From Yimella lutea (lineage in GTDB: Bacteria > Actinomycetota > Actinomycetes > Actinomycetales > Dermatophilaceae), in assembly GCF_006715095.1 (NCBI RefSeq), contig NZ_VFMO01000001.1, positions 62,001 through 126,000 of the forward strand: a DNA stretch of 64,000 nucleotides. Direction: 5' to 3'. The notes below the pieces were generated by a model, which was not told the origin of the DNA, searched no databases, and was given only the letters and a program-made list of their open reading frames with translations. The position numbers and the translations under genes were made by a program. How positions within the stretch are numbered: the stretch's first letter is position 1; each line of letters opens with the position of its first letter. Positions 17,445-26,338 of the stretch are shown one piece after another.

Positions 17445-17485
17445 ATGAGGAAGGGCCGCACCGGTTCGGTGCGGCCCTTCCTCAT
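17445..17485. terminator. Strong bidirectional terminator
   Basis: A perfect 19-base inverted repeat (17445-17463 and 17467-17485, arm starting ATGAGGAAGGGCCGC) with a three-base loop separates the convergent DUF4333 and hutI genes. It starts 12 bases after one stop and ends 3 bases before the other, so it should stop transcription from both sides. Confidence 0.9.
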
Positions 17486-17487
17486 TC

Positions 17488-18684
17488 CTACTCCAGGTGC
17501 AGCTCGTCCAGCTCTTCTCCCGCGCAAAGGTCGACCGCCGCAGCGATCGGCACCCCCGGCCGGTACGCCAGGTGCAGGTGACTCGGCGCATTCAGAACTG
17601 CGAGGTCGGCTCGCGCTCCCGGAGTGAGCACTCCGATGTCGTTGCGGCGCAACGACGTCGCCGCCCCGGCAGTCGCCGCCCATACCGCCTCGGCAGGAGT
17701 CATCCGTAGCTCGCGCACCGCCAGCGCGATGACGAACGGGATCGAACTGGAGTAACACGTACCCGGATTGCAGTCGCTCGCGAGTGCGACCGTGGCGCCG
17801 GCATCGATGAGGTCACGCGCCCGCGGGTACGGCATCCGGGTGGAGAACTCCACGCCCGGCAACAGCGTGGCCACGGTGTCGCTCGCCGCCAGGGCATCGA
17901 CGTCACCGTCGGTCAGGAAGGTGCAGTGATCGACGCTCGCCGCACCCAGTTCCACCGCGAGCTGCACGCCGGGACCGTGGCCCAACTGGTTGCCGTGTAC
18001 CCGCACCTCGAGTGCCCTCGCCTTTCCGGCGTCCAACACCGTGCGTGATTCCGCCTCGGTGAAGGCGTACTGGCTGTGTGGTTCACAGAAGACGTCGATC
18101 CACTTCGCGTGCGGAGCACACGCCTCGAGCATCGGTCCGGTCACGAGTTCGACGTACGCCGCGCGGTCTTTCCTCGCCTCCGGCGGCACGACGTGGGCAC
18201 CCAGGAACGTTGTCTCCGATGTGAATTCGCGAGCGATACGCAGCGACCGGGCCTCAGTGTCCACATCGAGTCCGTAACCCGACTTGATCTCCCAGCTGGT
18301 CGTCCCCTGGCCGCGCATCTCCTGGACGCGGCGACGGACGAGCGAGCGCAGTTCGTCGTCCGACGCGCCCCGGGTGGCGGCCATCGACACCGCGATGCCG
18401 CCCCCGTCGTACGGCTCACCGGTCATCCGTGCCGAGAACTCGGCGCTGCGGTCCCCGGCGAAGACGAGGTGAGTGTGGCTGTCGACAAAACCCGGCAGCA
18501 CTGCTCGTCCGCCGACGTCGCGGTGCAGGTCCGCCGCGGGCGCCTCGGACTGCAGACCGATCCATTCGATCGCGTTGTCCGACACCACGATCGCCGCGTC
18601 CTCGACGATACCGAGCAACCCGTTGTCCTGCTCTGCGTCATTGGTGACGAGTTCGCTGATGCCGGTGATGAGCGTGCTGGTCAT
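17488..18684 (-). CDS. hutI: Imidazolonepropionase
   Basis: 398 residues, normal length. An amidohydrolase-superfamily metalloenzyme: the first metal motif is [14 protein letters not shown], followed by [22 protein letters not shown] and the late acidic site [11 protein letters not shown]. It hydrolyses 4-imidazolone-5-propionate to N-formimidoyl-L-glutamate, the third step of histidine degradation. The ATG overlaps the hutF stop (ATGA), so both are translated from one mRNA. It is the last gene of the block M20 amidohydrolase - mini-gene - hutF - hutI. Confidence 0.95.
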   Translation of the reverse strand: MTSTLITGISELVTNDAEQDNGLLGIVEDAAIVVSDNAIEWIGLQSEAPAADLHRDVGGRAVLPGFVDSHTHLVFAGDRSAEFSARMTGEPYDGGGIAVSMAATRGASDDELRSLVRRRVQEMRGQGTTSWEIKSGYGLDVDTEARSLRIAREFTSETTFLGAHVVPPEARKDRAAYVELVTGPMLEACAPHAKWIDVFCEPHSQYAFTEAESRTVLDAGKARALEVRVHGNQLGHGPGVQLAVELGAASVDHCTFLTDGDVDALAASDTVATLLPGVEFSTRMPYPRARDLIDAGATVALASDCNPGTCYSSSIPFVIALAVRELRMTPAEAVWAATAGAATSLRRNDIGVLTPGARADLAVLNAPSHLHLAYRPGVPIAAAVDLCAGEELDELHLE

Positions 18685-20048
18685 GCGTCCTCCCAGAAGG
18701 GTGCGATGGAGTCGGCGAGCATTCGTCCCACGTCGCCGAGGCGGTGGTGCCCGTCGGTCACGATCGGCTCACCGTCACGGACGACGGTGTGCACGTCGGC
18801 CGACGTCGCGGCGAACAGAATCTGAGCCGGGTCGATGCCGGCCGTGCGTGGTGAGTCGAACGAGACGGTGACGAAGTCGGCGTGCATGCCGGGAGCGAGC
18901 TGTCCGGCGTCCTCCCAGCCCAGGCTGTCGTGCCGGGTGGCCATACCGAGGAGGTCCTGCGCTGCGAAGTGACCTCGTGCATTGGTGCGCAGACGCTCAT
19001 GCATCTCGACCGCTCGAATCTCCTCGAACATGTCGATCACCGCGTGCTGGTCGCTGCCCAGCGAGATGCCGACTCCGCTGTCGCGCAACGCTTTGGCCGG
19101 ACCGATGCCGTCGGCGAGGTCACGCTCGGTCGTCGGACAGAAGCTCGCGAAGGCGTGCTCGTCTCCGAGCAGGCGGATGTCCTCGTCGTTGAGGTGGGTG
19201 GCATGGACTGCGGTCAGATTGCGATCGATCAGGCCGGCTTCCGAGAGGAGCTGGGTCGGGGTCCGTCCGTAGTGAGCGAGGCAGGCTTCGTTCTCCGCCG
19301 GCTGCTCGCTCAAGTGGATGTGCAACGGATCGACGGACCATGTGCCCTCGCAGACGTGTGAAGCGAGGTTCGCGGCGGCTGTCAGTTGGTCGAAAGGCAC
19401 CGCCCGCACTGAATGCATTGCGGTGCCGACGGCGAAGCCGCGCGAATGCCAGGCGTCGAGACGGCTCACCCGTTCACCCCAGGCCATCACGTCCGCATCG
19501 CCGAATCGGCGTTGCTGGGCTGACAAGGGGGTGTGCCCGTCGGCGGTCAACCCGCCACGCAGATAGCAGGTGTCGAGCAGGGTCAACCGGATACCGGCGT
19601 CCCGTGCCGCTTGCTGCAGGGCCATGCCCATGACATTCGGGTCGTCGTACGGGGTGCCGTCCGGGTTGTGATGCACGTAGTGGAACTCACCGACCGTCGT
19701 GATGCCCGCGAGCGCCATCTCTGCGTACGTCGCCCTGGCCAGCGATAGATAGTTGTCGGGATCCAGTTGCCCCGCAACGTGATACATGCGGTCACGCCAG
19801 GTCCAGAACGTGCCCCCGCCGTCGTGGGTGCGACCCCGCAAGGCGCGGTGAAAGGCGTGGCTGTGGGTGTTCGCGAAACCCGGCATGGTGACCCCGCGCA
19901 GTACCTCGGCACCCCCGGCCGGCGCGTCCTGCTCGACGGCGACGAAGCGTCGGGCATCGTCGCCGTCTTCTGCGCCCTCGATCGTCAACAGCACCGACCG
20001 CGCGAGTCCGTCGGGCAGCAATGCGTACTCGCACCAGAACTGCTTCAT
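18681..20048 (-). CDS. hutF: Formimidoylglutamate deiminase
   Basis: 455 residues from ATG 20048, which overlaps the upstream stop by four bases; the 70 extra codons further upstream in the same frame overlap the mini-gene and are not used. Metal motifs are [31 protein letters not shown] and [11 protein letters not shown]. HutF deaminates N-formimidoyl-L-glutamate to N-formyl-L-glutamate and ammonia, defining the five-step histidine route. That route then needs an N-formylglutamate hydrolase; no HutG is visible, but an M20 amidohydrolase gene is two genes upstream. Confidence 0.93.
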   Translation of the reverse strand: MKQFWCEYALLPDGLARSVLLTIEGAEDGDDARRFVAVEQDAPAGGAEVLRGVTMPGFANTHSHAFHRALRGRTHDGGGTFWTWRDRMYHVAGQLDPDNYLSLARATYAEMALAGITTVGEFHYVHHNPDGTPYDDPNVMGMALQQAARDAGIRLTLLDTCYLRGGLTADGHTPLSAQQRRFGDADVMAWGERVSRLDAWHSRGFAVGTAMHSVRAVPFDQLTAAANLASHVCEGTWSVDPLHIHLSEQPAENEACLAHYGRTPTQLLSEAGLIDRNLTAVHATHLNDEDIRLLGDEHAFASFCPTTERDLADGIGPAKALRDSGVGISLGSDQHAVIDMFEEIRAVEMHERLRTNARGHFAAQDLLGMATRHDSLGWEDAGQLAPGMHADFVTVSFDSPRTAGIDPAQILFAATSADVHTVVRDGEPIVTDGHHRLGDVGRMLADSIAPFWEDA

Positions 20049-20266
20049 TTCACGATCTCCCACGGTTCGATCCCGCCGTCGACCAACTCGAGCATCGGGT
20101 GTGCAGCGAGGGGTTCGGGCGTGGCTCGCCACCGTTGGAGTTGCGGGTGCCGGGTGTAGCCCTTGGTGCGCCCGGCAAGCACGGATTGAGCCAGCAGGGT
20201 CTCTCGCCAACACGACGCCAGAGCCGCGCGGTCGAGTTGAGCGGGGTGGACCGACCAAATGCGCAT
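20045..20266 (-). CDS. Miniature pyrimidine-dimer DNA glycosylase-like protein inside the hut operon
   Basis: 73 residues. Its start shares one base with the upstream amidohydrolase stop (TGATG) and its stop overlaps the hutF start (ATGA), so it is locked into the operon. The N-terminal 50 residues (MRIWSVHPAQLDRAALASCW, then LLAQSVLAGRTKGY and HPQLQRWR) match the start of the bacterial endonuclease V-like pyrimidine-dimer glycosylase family (Pyr_excise). The end ([18 protein letters not shown]) resembles that family's C-terminal motif, as I recall it. The middle half of the usual 140-190 residue protein is absent, without a frameshift. Whether it retains DNA activity or has been reused is unknown. 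Confidence 0.7.
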   Translation of the reverse strand: MRIWSVHPAQLDRAALASCWRETLLAQSVLAGRTKGYTRHPQLQRWRATPEPLAAHPMLELVDGGIEPWEIVK

Positions 20267-21480
20267 CAGACGCTCGCCAGGTCTTCCAGCACCTTCACCA
20301 GTGCGTCGACGCCTCGGTGGCAGTCGTCCGCCTCGGCGAACTCCTCGGGTGTGTGCGAACTGCCGGTCGGGTTGCGCACGAACAACATCGCGGTCGGCAC
20401 ACCGGCATTGGCCAGGATGCCTGCGTCGTGGCCGGCGCCCGTGCCGAGCATCGGCGTGTGTGCACCGAGCGTGCGCTGCAGTCGGGCACACAGCGAGGCG
20501 TCGAACGGTGTGGTCGGGGTCCAGGACTCCTGGCTGAGCGCACCCGGGAAACGTCGCTCGAGTGCGGCGATCGTGTCGAGCACGAGGCGCTCGTCGCTGC
20601 TACGGGCGTCCAACCAAGCGGTGACATGCGAAGGAATCGCGTTCACACCACCGGGTTGTACGTCGAGTTTGCCCACCGTTGCGACACAACGGGATTCACC
20701 GTCGCGACGGGCAGCTTCCTCGCGTGCGGCCTGGACGAAGGCAGCCGCTTCGAGCATCGCGTCGGCTCGATCGCCCAGCGCGGTGGTGCCGGCGTGGTCG
20801 GCCCGTCCGGCGAAGTCGGCGCGCCACCGCCCGTGCGGCCAGATGTCCGTACCGACGGCGACCGCGGACGTGGCCGGGTCGAGGTCGGCCAGGGCGCGGC
20901 CCTGCTCCACGTGCAGTTCGACGAACGCAGCGACCCGGCGCAGGGTCTCCTCGTCCCGTCCGATGCCCGTGGATCGACCGGCGCGCTGCATGGCTTCGGC
21001 CATCGTCACACCGTCGGCATCCTTCAGCGCGAGCGCACGGTCAGTGGTCATTGCACCGGTGATCACCCGTGAACCGGCGCAGGCAACACCGAAGCGTGCA
21101 CCTTCCTCGTCCCCGAAGTTCACGATCCCGATCGGACGATCGGGCCGGAACCCATTGTCCTGCATACGTTTCACGGCGGCGAGGGAAGATACGACGCCGA
21201 GCGGCCCGTCGTACGCACCACCGTCCGGCACCGAGTCGAGGTGCGAGCCGGTGACGACCCCGGCGGTTGCGTCCGGGTCTCCCCACCAGGCCCACTGGTT
21301 GCCCATCCGGTCCTCGACAAGGTCGAGACCGAGTGCGCCGCACTCACCGGCGAACCATTCGCGCAGCGTGAGGTCCTCGTCGGTCAGCGCGAACCGCCGG
21401 TAACCGGCCGTCCGACCGTCGCGTCCGATCGGTTGCAGTTCGGCCCACATCGCGTCGAAATGGGAGTGCTCAGCAGTCAC
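20266..21480 (-). CDS. M20 family amidohydrolase (allantoate amidohydrolase / N-carbamoyl-amino-acid hydrolase type)
   Basis: 404 residues. M20 metal-site motifs are clear: TGSHLDSVPDGGAYDGPLG, NFGDEEGARFG, ELHVEQGRAL and GAGHDAGILA; the dimerisation domain (FAGRADHAGTTALGDRADA) lies at about 210-320. Family members hydrolyse allantoate, N-carbamoyl or N-formyl amino acids. Here it is the first gene of a block leading into hutF and hutI, so the likely role is release of formate from N-formylglutamate in place of HutG. No allantoin or ureide genes are present. The assignment of substrate is inference; the family is certain. Confidence 0.88.
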   Translation of the reverse strand: MTAEHSHFDAMWAELQPIGRDGRTAGYRRFALTDEDLTLREWFAGECGALGLDLVEDRMGNQWAWWGDPDATAGVVTGSHLDSVPDGGAYDGPLGVVSSLAAVKRMQDNGFRPDRPIGIVNFGDEEGARFGVACAGSRVITGAMTTDRALALKDADGVTMAEAMQRAGRSTGIGRDEETLRRVAAFVELHVEQGRALADLDPATSAVAVGTDIWPHGRWRADFAGRADHAGTTALGDRADAMLEAAAFVQAAREEAARRDGESRCVATVGKLDVQPGGVNAIPSHVTAWLDARSSDERLVLDTIAALERRFPGALSQESWTPTTPFDASLCARLQRTLGAHTPMLGTGAGHDAGILANAGVPTAMLFVRNPTGSSHTPEEFAEADDCHRGVDALVKVLEDLASV

Positions 21481-21503
21481 CTGTCCAACCTAGGCTCGGT
21501 CAC

Positions 21504-21974
21504 ATGGCTGACGAAACGACTCCGGCGATCGAGGCCGCCCGTGCGGCAGGTATCGAACACACCGTGACCCGGCACGGGAAAGTGTCGAGTCTGGAGGAGG
21601 CCGCGGCAGCGCGTGGGATCGAACCGCGCGACCTGATCAAGACCCTCGTCGTGCGGGTCACCGACGATGAGTACGTGTTCGTGCTGGTGCCGGGTGACCG
21701 TCAGTTCTCCTGGCCGAAGGTGCGTGAGCTGCTCGGCACCAAACGACTGTCGATGCCCGACGCGGCGACGGCCAAGCAAGTGACCGGGTACGAACGCGGC
21801 ACCATCACCCCGTTCGGTTCGGCGCGTGACCTGCCGGTCTACGCCGACGAACACCTGCGCGGCCGCACGATCAGTCTCGGTGGTGGCGGTCACGGCGTCG
21901 GTCTCTCTGTCAGCGGTGACGACGTGATCGCCCACTTCGGTGCCACCGTCGCCGACCTGTCCGAGCAGGACTGA
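21504..21974 (+). CDS. YbaK/EbsC-type aminoacyl-tRNA deacylase
   Basis: 156 residues from ATG 21504. A single YbaK/prolyl-tRNA editing domain: KVSSLEEAAAARGIEPRDLIKTLV near the start, the KxxK-type VLVPGDRQFSWPKVREL, and the late GGGGHGVGLSVSGDDVI. Such enzymes deacylate mischarged tRNA (for example Cys-tRNAPro). The gene lies between the two blocks of hut genes, divergent from the amidohydrolase (23 bases) and convergent with hutU, so it looks like an insertion into an ancestral hut cluster. A tandem hairpin repeat separates it from hutU. Confidence 0.87.
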   Translation: MADETTPAIEAARAAGIEHTVTRHGKVSSLEEAAAARGIEPRDLIKTLVVRVTDDEYVFVLVPGDRQFSWPKVRELLGTKRLSMPDAATAKQVTGYERGTITPFGSARDLPVYADEHLRGRTISLGGGGHGVGLSVSGDDVIAHFGATVADLSEQD

Positions 21975-21976
21975 CC

Positions 21977-22079
21977 CGAAAGTCCGCAGAAAGCGCGGGT
22001 CGACCCGCCTGATCTGCGGACACTCCCCACGAAAGTCCGCAGAAAGCGCGGGTCAACGCGCTCGATCTGCGGACTTTCG
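21977..22079. repeat. Two tandem intergenic hairpins (about 50 bases each)
   Basis: Two near-identical units, starting at 21977 and 22030 (each CGAAAGTCCGCAGAAAGCGC, continuing GGGTC), sit between the convergent YbaK-like and hutU genes. In each, the arms GTCCGCAGA and TCTGCGGAC pair: 21982-21990 with 22013-22021, and a 14-base stem 22030-22043 with 22066-22079. Each also has an inner palindrome (GCGGGTCGACCCGC at 21995-22008 in unit 1; GCGCG/CGCGC in unit 2). They may act as bidirectional terminators or as mRNA-stabilising repeats of the REP type. Confidence 0.85.
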
Positions 22080-22088
22080 GGGGTCATC

Positions 22089-23840
22089 TCAGCGTCCTGC
22101 CTTGGGTGCCTTGGACTCCGCCGCCTTGCGGGTGGCGGCCAGTTGGGCCGCATCGGCGTCGTCGGCGTCCCGCACGACCGGCTCCATCGGCACTCGCACC
22201 CCGCGCTCGTCGGCGATGTCGACCGCACGCTGGTAACCCGCGTCGACGTGCCGGAACACACCGAGCGCCGGGTCGTTGGTGAGCAACGCGTTGAGCTTTG
22301 CGGCTGCGAGGTCCGTGCCGTCCGCGACACCCACCTGCCCGGCGTGGATCGAGCGTCCGATGCCGACCCCGCCGCCGTGGTGCAGCGAGACCCAGGTGGC
22401 GCCGGAGCTCGCGGCGGTCAGGGCGTTCAGCAGCGGCCAGTCCGCGATCGCGTCCGAGCCGTCGAGCATGCCCTCGGTCTCCCGGTACGGGGACGCGACC
22501 GAGCCCGAGTCGAGATGGTCGCGACCGATGACGATCGGCGCGGAGACCTTGCCTTCCTTGACCAGTTGGTTGAACAGCAGGCCCGCCTTGTGGCGGTCGC
22601 CGTAGCCGAGCCAGCAGATCCGGGCCGGCAGTCCCTCGAACTCGACGAATTCGCCTGCGGCGTCGAGCCATCGGTGCAGGTGCTCGTTGCCGGGGAAGAG
22701 TTCCTTCAGAGCTGCATCGGTGACCTCGATGTCCTTGGGGTCACCCGACAGCGCGACCCATCGGAACGGACCGAGCCCTTCACAGAACAGCGGACGGATG
22801 TAGGCGGGGACGAAACCGGGGAACGCGAACGCCCGGTCGTATCCGGCAGCACGTGCCTCGTCCCGGATCGAGTTGCCGTAGTCGAAGACCTCGGCACCGG
22901 CGTCCTGGAACCCCACCATCGCCTGCACCTGGCGGGCCATCGACTCACGAGCCTTTTTGGTGAAGCCGTCCGGGTCGCCCTCGGCCTCGCGCTGCCATTC
23001 GTCGACCGAGTACTCCGACGGGAGGTACGACAGCGGGTCGTGCGCGGAGGTCTGGTCGGTGACGACGTCGATGTGGATGTCGCCGTTCTGGTGACGCTTG
23101 AGCAATTCGGGGAAGACGTCTGCGGCGTTGCCGACGATGCCGATCGAGACCGCGCGCTTGTCCTGCTTCGCCTTGTCGGCCCGCGCGATGGCGTCGTCGA
23201 GGTCGTCCGCGATCTCGGTGAGATAGCGCTTGGCGACGCGACGTTCCATGCGGGTGCGGTCGACATCGGCGATCAGGCAGACACCGCCGTTGAGCGTCAC
23301 GGCGAGCGGCTGCGCGCCACCCATGCCGCCACATCCACCGGTGAGTGTGATGGTGCCGGCCAGTGTCCCGTCGAACCGCTTGCGTGCGACGGCGGCGAAG
23401 GTCTCGTAGGTGCCCTGCAGGATGCCTTGCGTCGCGATGTAGATCCACGAGCCCGCAGTCATCTGGCCGTACATCATCAGGCCCTCGGCCTCCAGCCGGC
23501 GGAACTCCGGCCAGGTGGCCCAGTCGGGCACGAGGTGGGAGTTCGCGATCAGGACGCGCGGTGCCCACTCGTTGGTGGTGACGACACCGACCGGCTTACC
23601 CGACTGCACCAGCAGAGTTTCATTGGGCTGCAACGACTTCAGTGTCTCGACGATGGCGTCGAACGCCTCCCAGCTCCGGGCCGCGCGGCCCGTGCCGCCG
23701 TAGACGACGAGGTCGTCCGGACGTTCGGCCACCTCGGGGTCGAGGTTGTTCATCAGCATCCGCAGGGGCGCTTCGGTCTGCCAGCAGGTGGCGGTGATCT
23801 CGGTACCGCGGGGAGCGCGGACGTGGCGTGCACCTTGCAT
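22089..23840 (-). CDS. hutU: Urocanate hydratase
   Basis: 583 residues from ATG 23840 with GAAGGAG upstream; the longer open frame to 24572 runs through hutH in another frame and is rejected. Conserved urocanase features include the N-terminal [20 protein letters not shown], the NAD-binding [17 protein letters not shown] and the C-terminal [13 protein letters not shown] with the active-site Cys; [13 protein letters not shown] is also typical. It adds water to urocanate using tightly bound NAD+, giving imidazolonepropionate. The last 25 or so residues ([16 protein letters not shown]) are an Ala/Lys-rich tail. It lies 23 bases after hutH and is co-transcribed with it. Confidence 0.96.
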   Translation of the reverse strand: MQGARHVRAPRGTEITATCWQTEAPLRMLMNNLDPEVAERPDDLVVYGGTGRAARSWEAFDAIVETLKSLQPNETLLVQSGKPVGVVTTNEWAPRVLIANSHLVPDWATWPEFRRLEAEGLMMYGQMTAGSWIYIATQGILQGTYETFAAVARKRFDGTLAGTITLTGGCGGMGGAQPLAVTLNGGVCLIADVDRTRMERRVAKRYLTEIADDLDDAIARADKAKQDKRAVSIGIVGNAADVFPELLKRHQNGDIHIDVVTDQTSAHDPLSYLPSEYSVDEWQREAEGDPDGFTKKARESMARQVQAMVGFQDAGAEVFDYGNSIRDEARAAGYDRAFAFPGFVPAYIRPLFCEGLGPFRWVALSGDPKDIEVTDAALKELFPGNEHLHRWLDAAGEFVEFEGLPARICWLGYGDRHKAGLLFNQLVKEGKVSAPIVIGRDHLDSGSVASPYRETEGMLDGSDAIADWPLLNALTAASSGATWVSLHHGGGVGIGRSIHAGQVGVADGTDLAAAKLNALLTNDPALGVFRHVDAGYQRAVDIADERGVRVPMEPVVRDADDADAAQLAATRKAAESKAPKAGR

Positions 23841-23863
23841 GGTGAATCTCCTTCGGCGGTGGG

Positions 23864-25423
23864 TCAGTTGAGCGGGCCGGTGACGGACTCGGCGGCCTGT
23901 ACGGCCATACCGCTCGTCACGAGTGCGCTGACCCGTTCGATCTCGGGCGAGAGGTACCGGTCGGGGCCGGGCTCGGGCAGGTCGAGCTGTTCGATGAGCG
24001 CAGCGGTGATCGGGCTGGGCTCGAGCGGAGCGCGCAACTGCACGCCACGGGCAGCGGTGATCAGTTCGATGCCGAGCACCCGAGCCAGCCCGTCGACGGC
24101 CCGACGCAGCTTGCGTCCGCCGGCCCATCCCATCGACACATGGTCCTCCTGCATCGCGCTGCTCGGGATGGAGTCGACACTGGCCGGGGAAGCGAGTCGC
24201 TTGAGTTCGGAGACGATGCCGGCCGCCGTGTACTGCGCGATCATCAGTCCGGAGTCGACGCCTGGGTCGTCGGCCAGGAAGGGCGGCAGACCGTGGTTGC
24301 GGGCGACGTCGAGGAAGCGGTCGGTGCGCCGTTCGCTCATGCTCGCTACGTCGGCGATGACGATCGCGAGGAAGTCCAGCACGTAGGCGACGGGAGCGCC
24401 GTGGAAGTTGCCGTTCGACTCCACGCGTCCGTCGAGGGTGACGACGGGGTTGTCGACGGCCGAGGCAAGTTCCCGGTCGGCGACAGTGATCGCGTGAGCC
24501 AGGGTGTCGCGCGCGGCGCCGTGCACCTGCGGCGAGCAGCGCAAAGAGTAAGCGTCCTGGACCCTGGTGCACGCTTCGGGGTCGCGGTGTGACTCACGAA
24601 TACCACTGCCGGCCAGTGCTTTCCGCAGGTTCTCGGCGGATGCTGATTGGCCCGGATGCGGACGCAGCGCGTGCAGTTCCGGCGCGAACACGTCGTCGGT
24701 GCCGAGCAGTCCCTCGACACTCATCGCCGCCGACAGGTCGGCAGTGGTGAGCAGCATCCGTAGGTCGTCGATCGCCAGGCACAGCATGCCGAGCATCCCG
24801 TCGGTGCCGTTGATGAGCGCCAGGCCCTCCTTCTCCTGCAGCACGAGCGGTTGGATACCCACCGCGCGGAGCGCTTCACCGGCCCCCATCAGGGTGCCGT
24901 AGGCGTCCAGCACCTCACCTTCACCCATCAAGGCGAGCGCACAATGCGACAGCGGCGCCAGATCGCCGGAGCAGCCGAGCGAGCCGTACTCGCGCACGCA
25001 CGGCACGATGCCGGCGTTGAACATCGCGACGTAGGTATCGAGCGTCTGCGGACGGATACCGGTGCGACCGGTCGCGAGGGTGGAGATACGCAGCAGCATC
25101 AGTGCGCGCACCACCTCGCGCTCCACGAGCGGACCGGAACCGGCGGCGTGTGAGGCGACGAGCGACCGCTGGAGCTGCTGTCGCTTGCTCACCGGGATGT
25201 GTTTCGTTGCAAGAGCGCCGAATCCGGTGGAGATGCCGTAGTGCGGCACCGTGTCATTGGCGAGACCGTCGATGATCGCCCGCGACTTCTCGACCTCGGC
25301 CCGCGACTGCTGCGACAACGCGATCGGGCATCCGTGCCGGGCAACCGCGACGACGTCGTCGATGCTCAGCGGACCGATCCCGACTTCGACAGCTTCTGCG
25401 TGCTCGTTGCTCATGTCTGTCAT
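23864..25423 (-). CDS. hutH: Histidine ammonia-lyase
   Basis: 519 residues from ATG 25423 (TDMSNEH), which has GGGAG upstream; in-frame ATG 25414 is an alternative. Family motifs are [11 protein letters not shown], the MIO-forming region [23 protein letters not shown] and [13 protein letters not shown]. The self-cyclising triad is Cys-Ser-Gly rather than the common Ala-Ser-Gly; the Ser and Gly needed for the MIO electrophile remain. It removes ammonia from L-histidine to give urocanate, the first step of the pathway. It is divergent from the IclR regulator gene with a perfect palindrome between them. Confidence 0.95.
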   Translation of the reverse strand: MTDMSNEHAEAVEVGIGPLSIDDVVAVARHGCPIALSQQSRAEVEKSRAIIDGLANDTVPHYGISTGFGALATKHIPVSKRQQLQRSLVASHAAGSGPLVEREVVRALMLLRISTLATGRTGIRPQTLDTYVAMFNAGIVPCVREYGSLGCSGDLAPLSHCALALMGEGEVLDAYGTLMGAGEALRAVGIQPLVLQEKEGLALINGTDGMLGMLCLAIDDLRMLLTTADLSAAMSVEGLLGTDDVFAPELHALRPHPGQSASAENLRKALAGSGIRESHRDPEACTRVQDAYSLRCSPQVHGAARDTLAHAITVADRELASAVDNPVVTLDGRVESNGNFHGAPVAYVLDFLAIVIADVASMSERRTDRFLDVARNHGLPPFLADDPGVDSGLMIAQYTAAGIVSELKRLASPASVDSIPSSAMQEDHVSMGWAGGRKLRRAVDGLARVLGIELITAARGVQLRAPLEPSPITAALIEQLDLPEPGPDRYLSPEIERVSALVTSGMAVQAAESVTGPLN

Positions 25424-25468
25424 TCCACTCCCGTCGCGGCGGGAGCGACACCGCCGAGGCATCTTCAC

Positions 25469-25486
25469 TGTCTCAGATATGAGACA
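25469..25486. promoter_or_regulatory. Perfect palindrome in the hutH-iclR intergenic region, probable operator
   Basis: TGTCTCA-GATA-TGAGACA is a perfect 7-4-7 inverted repeat lying 8 bases before the GTG of the IclR gene and 45 bases before hutH. IclR-type regulators bind short pseudo-palindromes near divergent promoters, so this is the likely site through which the regulator controls both hutH and itself. This is inferred from position and symmetry. Confidence 0.75.
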
Positions 25487-25494
25487 TTCGAACA

Positions 25495-26244
25495 GTGCCC
25501 GATGCCGGCGAAGCGCTCGCCCTCCTTCAACTGCTCGCCCGTCGAGGCACGCCCCAGCCCGGCGCCGCCCTGGCGCGCGAACTCGGCATCCCGCGCTCGT
25601 CGACCTACCGACTGCTCGGCGTGCTGCGCGATGCAGGTTTCGTGACCCACTCCCCCGACGATCGACGCTGGGGACTCGGCGTCGCTGCTTACGAACTCGG
25701 CTCGGCCTACACCCGCCAGGAACCACTACAACGGGTCGCCCTCCCGACCATCCGGCGGTTGGTCGACGAGGTGCAGCAGAACGCCCACCTTGCGATGCTT
25801 CACGGACGCGACGTGCTCTACGTGATCGAGGAGCGAGCGCCCGGGCGTCCCATGCTGGTGACGGACGTCGGCGTCCGGCTGCCCGCCCCGCTGACCGCGT
25901 CCGGGCTCGCCTTGCTCGCGGCGCAGCCCACCGCTCAGGTCCGCGCGCTGTTTCCGTCACGAGCCGAGTTCGTTCAACGCCAAGGCGTGGGACCGACCTC
26001 ACTCACGGCCCTCCGATCGGAACTCGCGCAGGTGCGCCGTCGCGGCTACGCGATCGAGAACGGCTCTGTCACACCAGGAATCGCGTCGATCGCGGCGTGC
26101 GTGTTCGACCACACCGGGCAGCCGGCAGCCGGTCTGGCGTGCACCTTCGGTGCCGACCTACCTGACTCGGACCGCGACGACCTCGTGGCACAGGTGCAGG
26201 CGAGCGCCGAGTCGCTCAGCCACCGGCTCGGCCACCGAGCCTGA
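25495..26244 (+). CDS. IclR family transcriptional regulator of histidine utilisation
   Basis: 249 residues from GTG 25495. The winged helix-turn-helix (residues about 5-65) includes ARELGIPRSSTYRLLGVLRD; the IclR effector domain (about 80-245) contains LVDEVQQNAHLAMLHGRDVL, PLTASGLALLA and GIASIAACVFDHTGQ. These proteins are dimers that sense small metabolites. It is divergent from hutH with a palindrome between, so it probably controls the hut genes in response to histidine or urocanate, but the effector and sign of control are not known. Confidence 0.88.
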   Translation: MPDAGEALALLQLLARRGTPQPGAALARELGIPRSSTYRLLGVLRDAGFVTHSPDDRRWGLGVAAYELGSAYTRQEPLQRVALPTIRRLVDEVQQNAHLAMLHGRDVLYVIEERAPGRPMLVTDVGVRLPAPLTASGLALLAAQPTAQVRALFPSRAEFVQRQGVGPTSLTALRSELAQVRRRGYAIENGSVTPGIASIAACVFDHTGQPAAGLACTFGADLPDSDRDDLVAQVQASAESLSHRLGHRA

Positions 26245-26259
26245 CCCACCCCGAATCCG

Positions 26260-26307
26260 CGTGAGTTTCTGCCCTTCGCCGCGCCTGGCGAAGGGCAGAA
26301 ACTCACG
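26260..26307. terminator. Perfect 21-base palindrome between convergent genes
   Basis: Arms 26260-26280 (CGTGAGTTTCTGCCCTTCGC plus C) and 26287-26307 pair over 21 bases around a six-base loop, followed by a short T-rich stretch. It lies 15 bases after the IclR stop and 31 bases before the end of the convergent oxidoreductase gene, so it should terminate both. Its sequence differs from the other intergenic hairpins here. Confidence 0.85.
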
Positions 26308-26338
26308 CCGATTTTGATAGCGCCTGCGTGATCGGCTC

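Noticed and set aside
24573..26002. Extended start for hutH far upstream
   Set aside because: The extension would cross the IclR gene and the palindrome; the proper start is at 25423 (or 25414).
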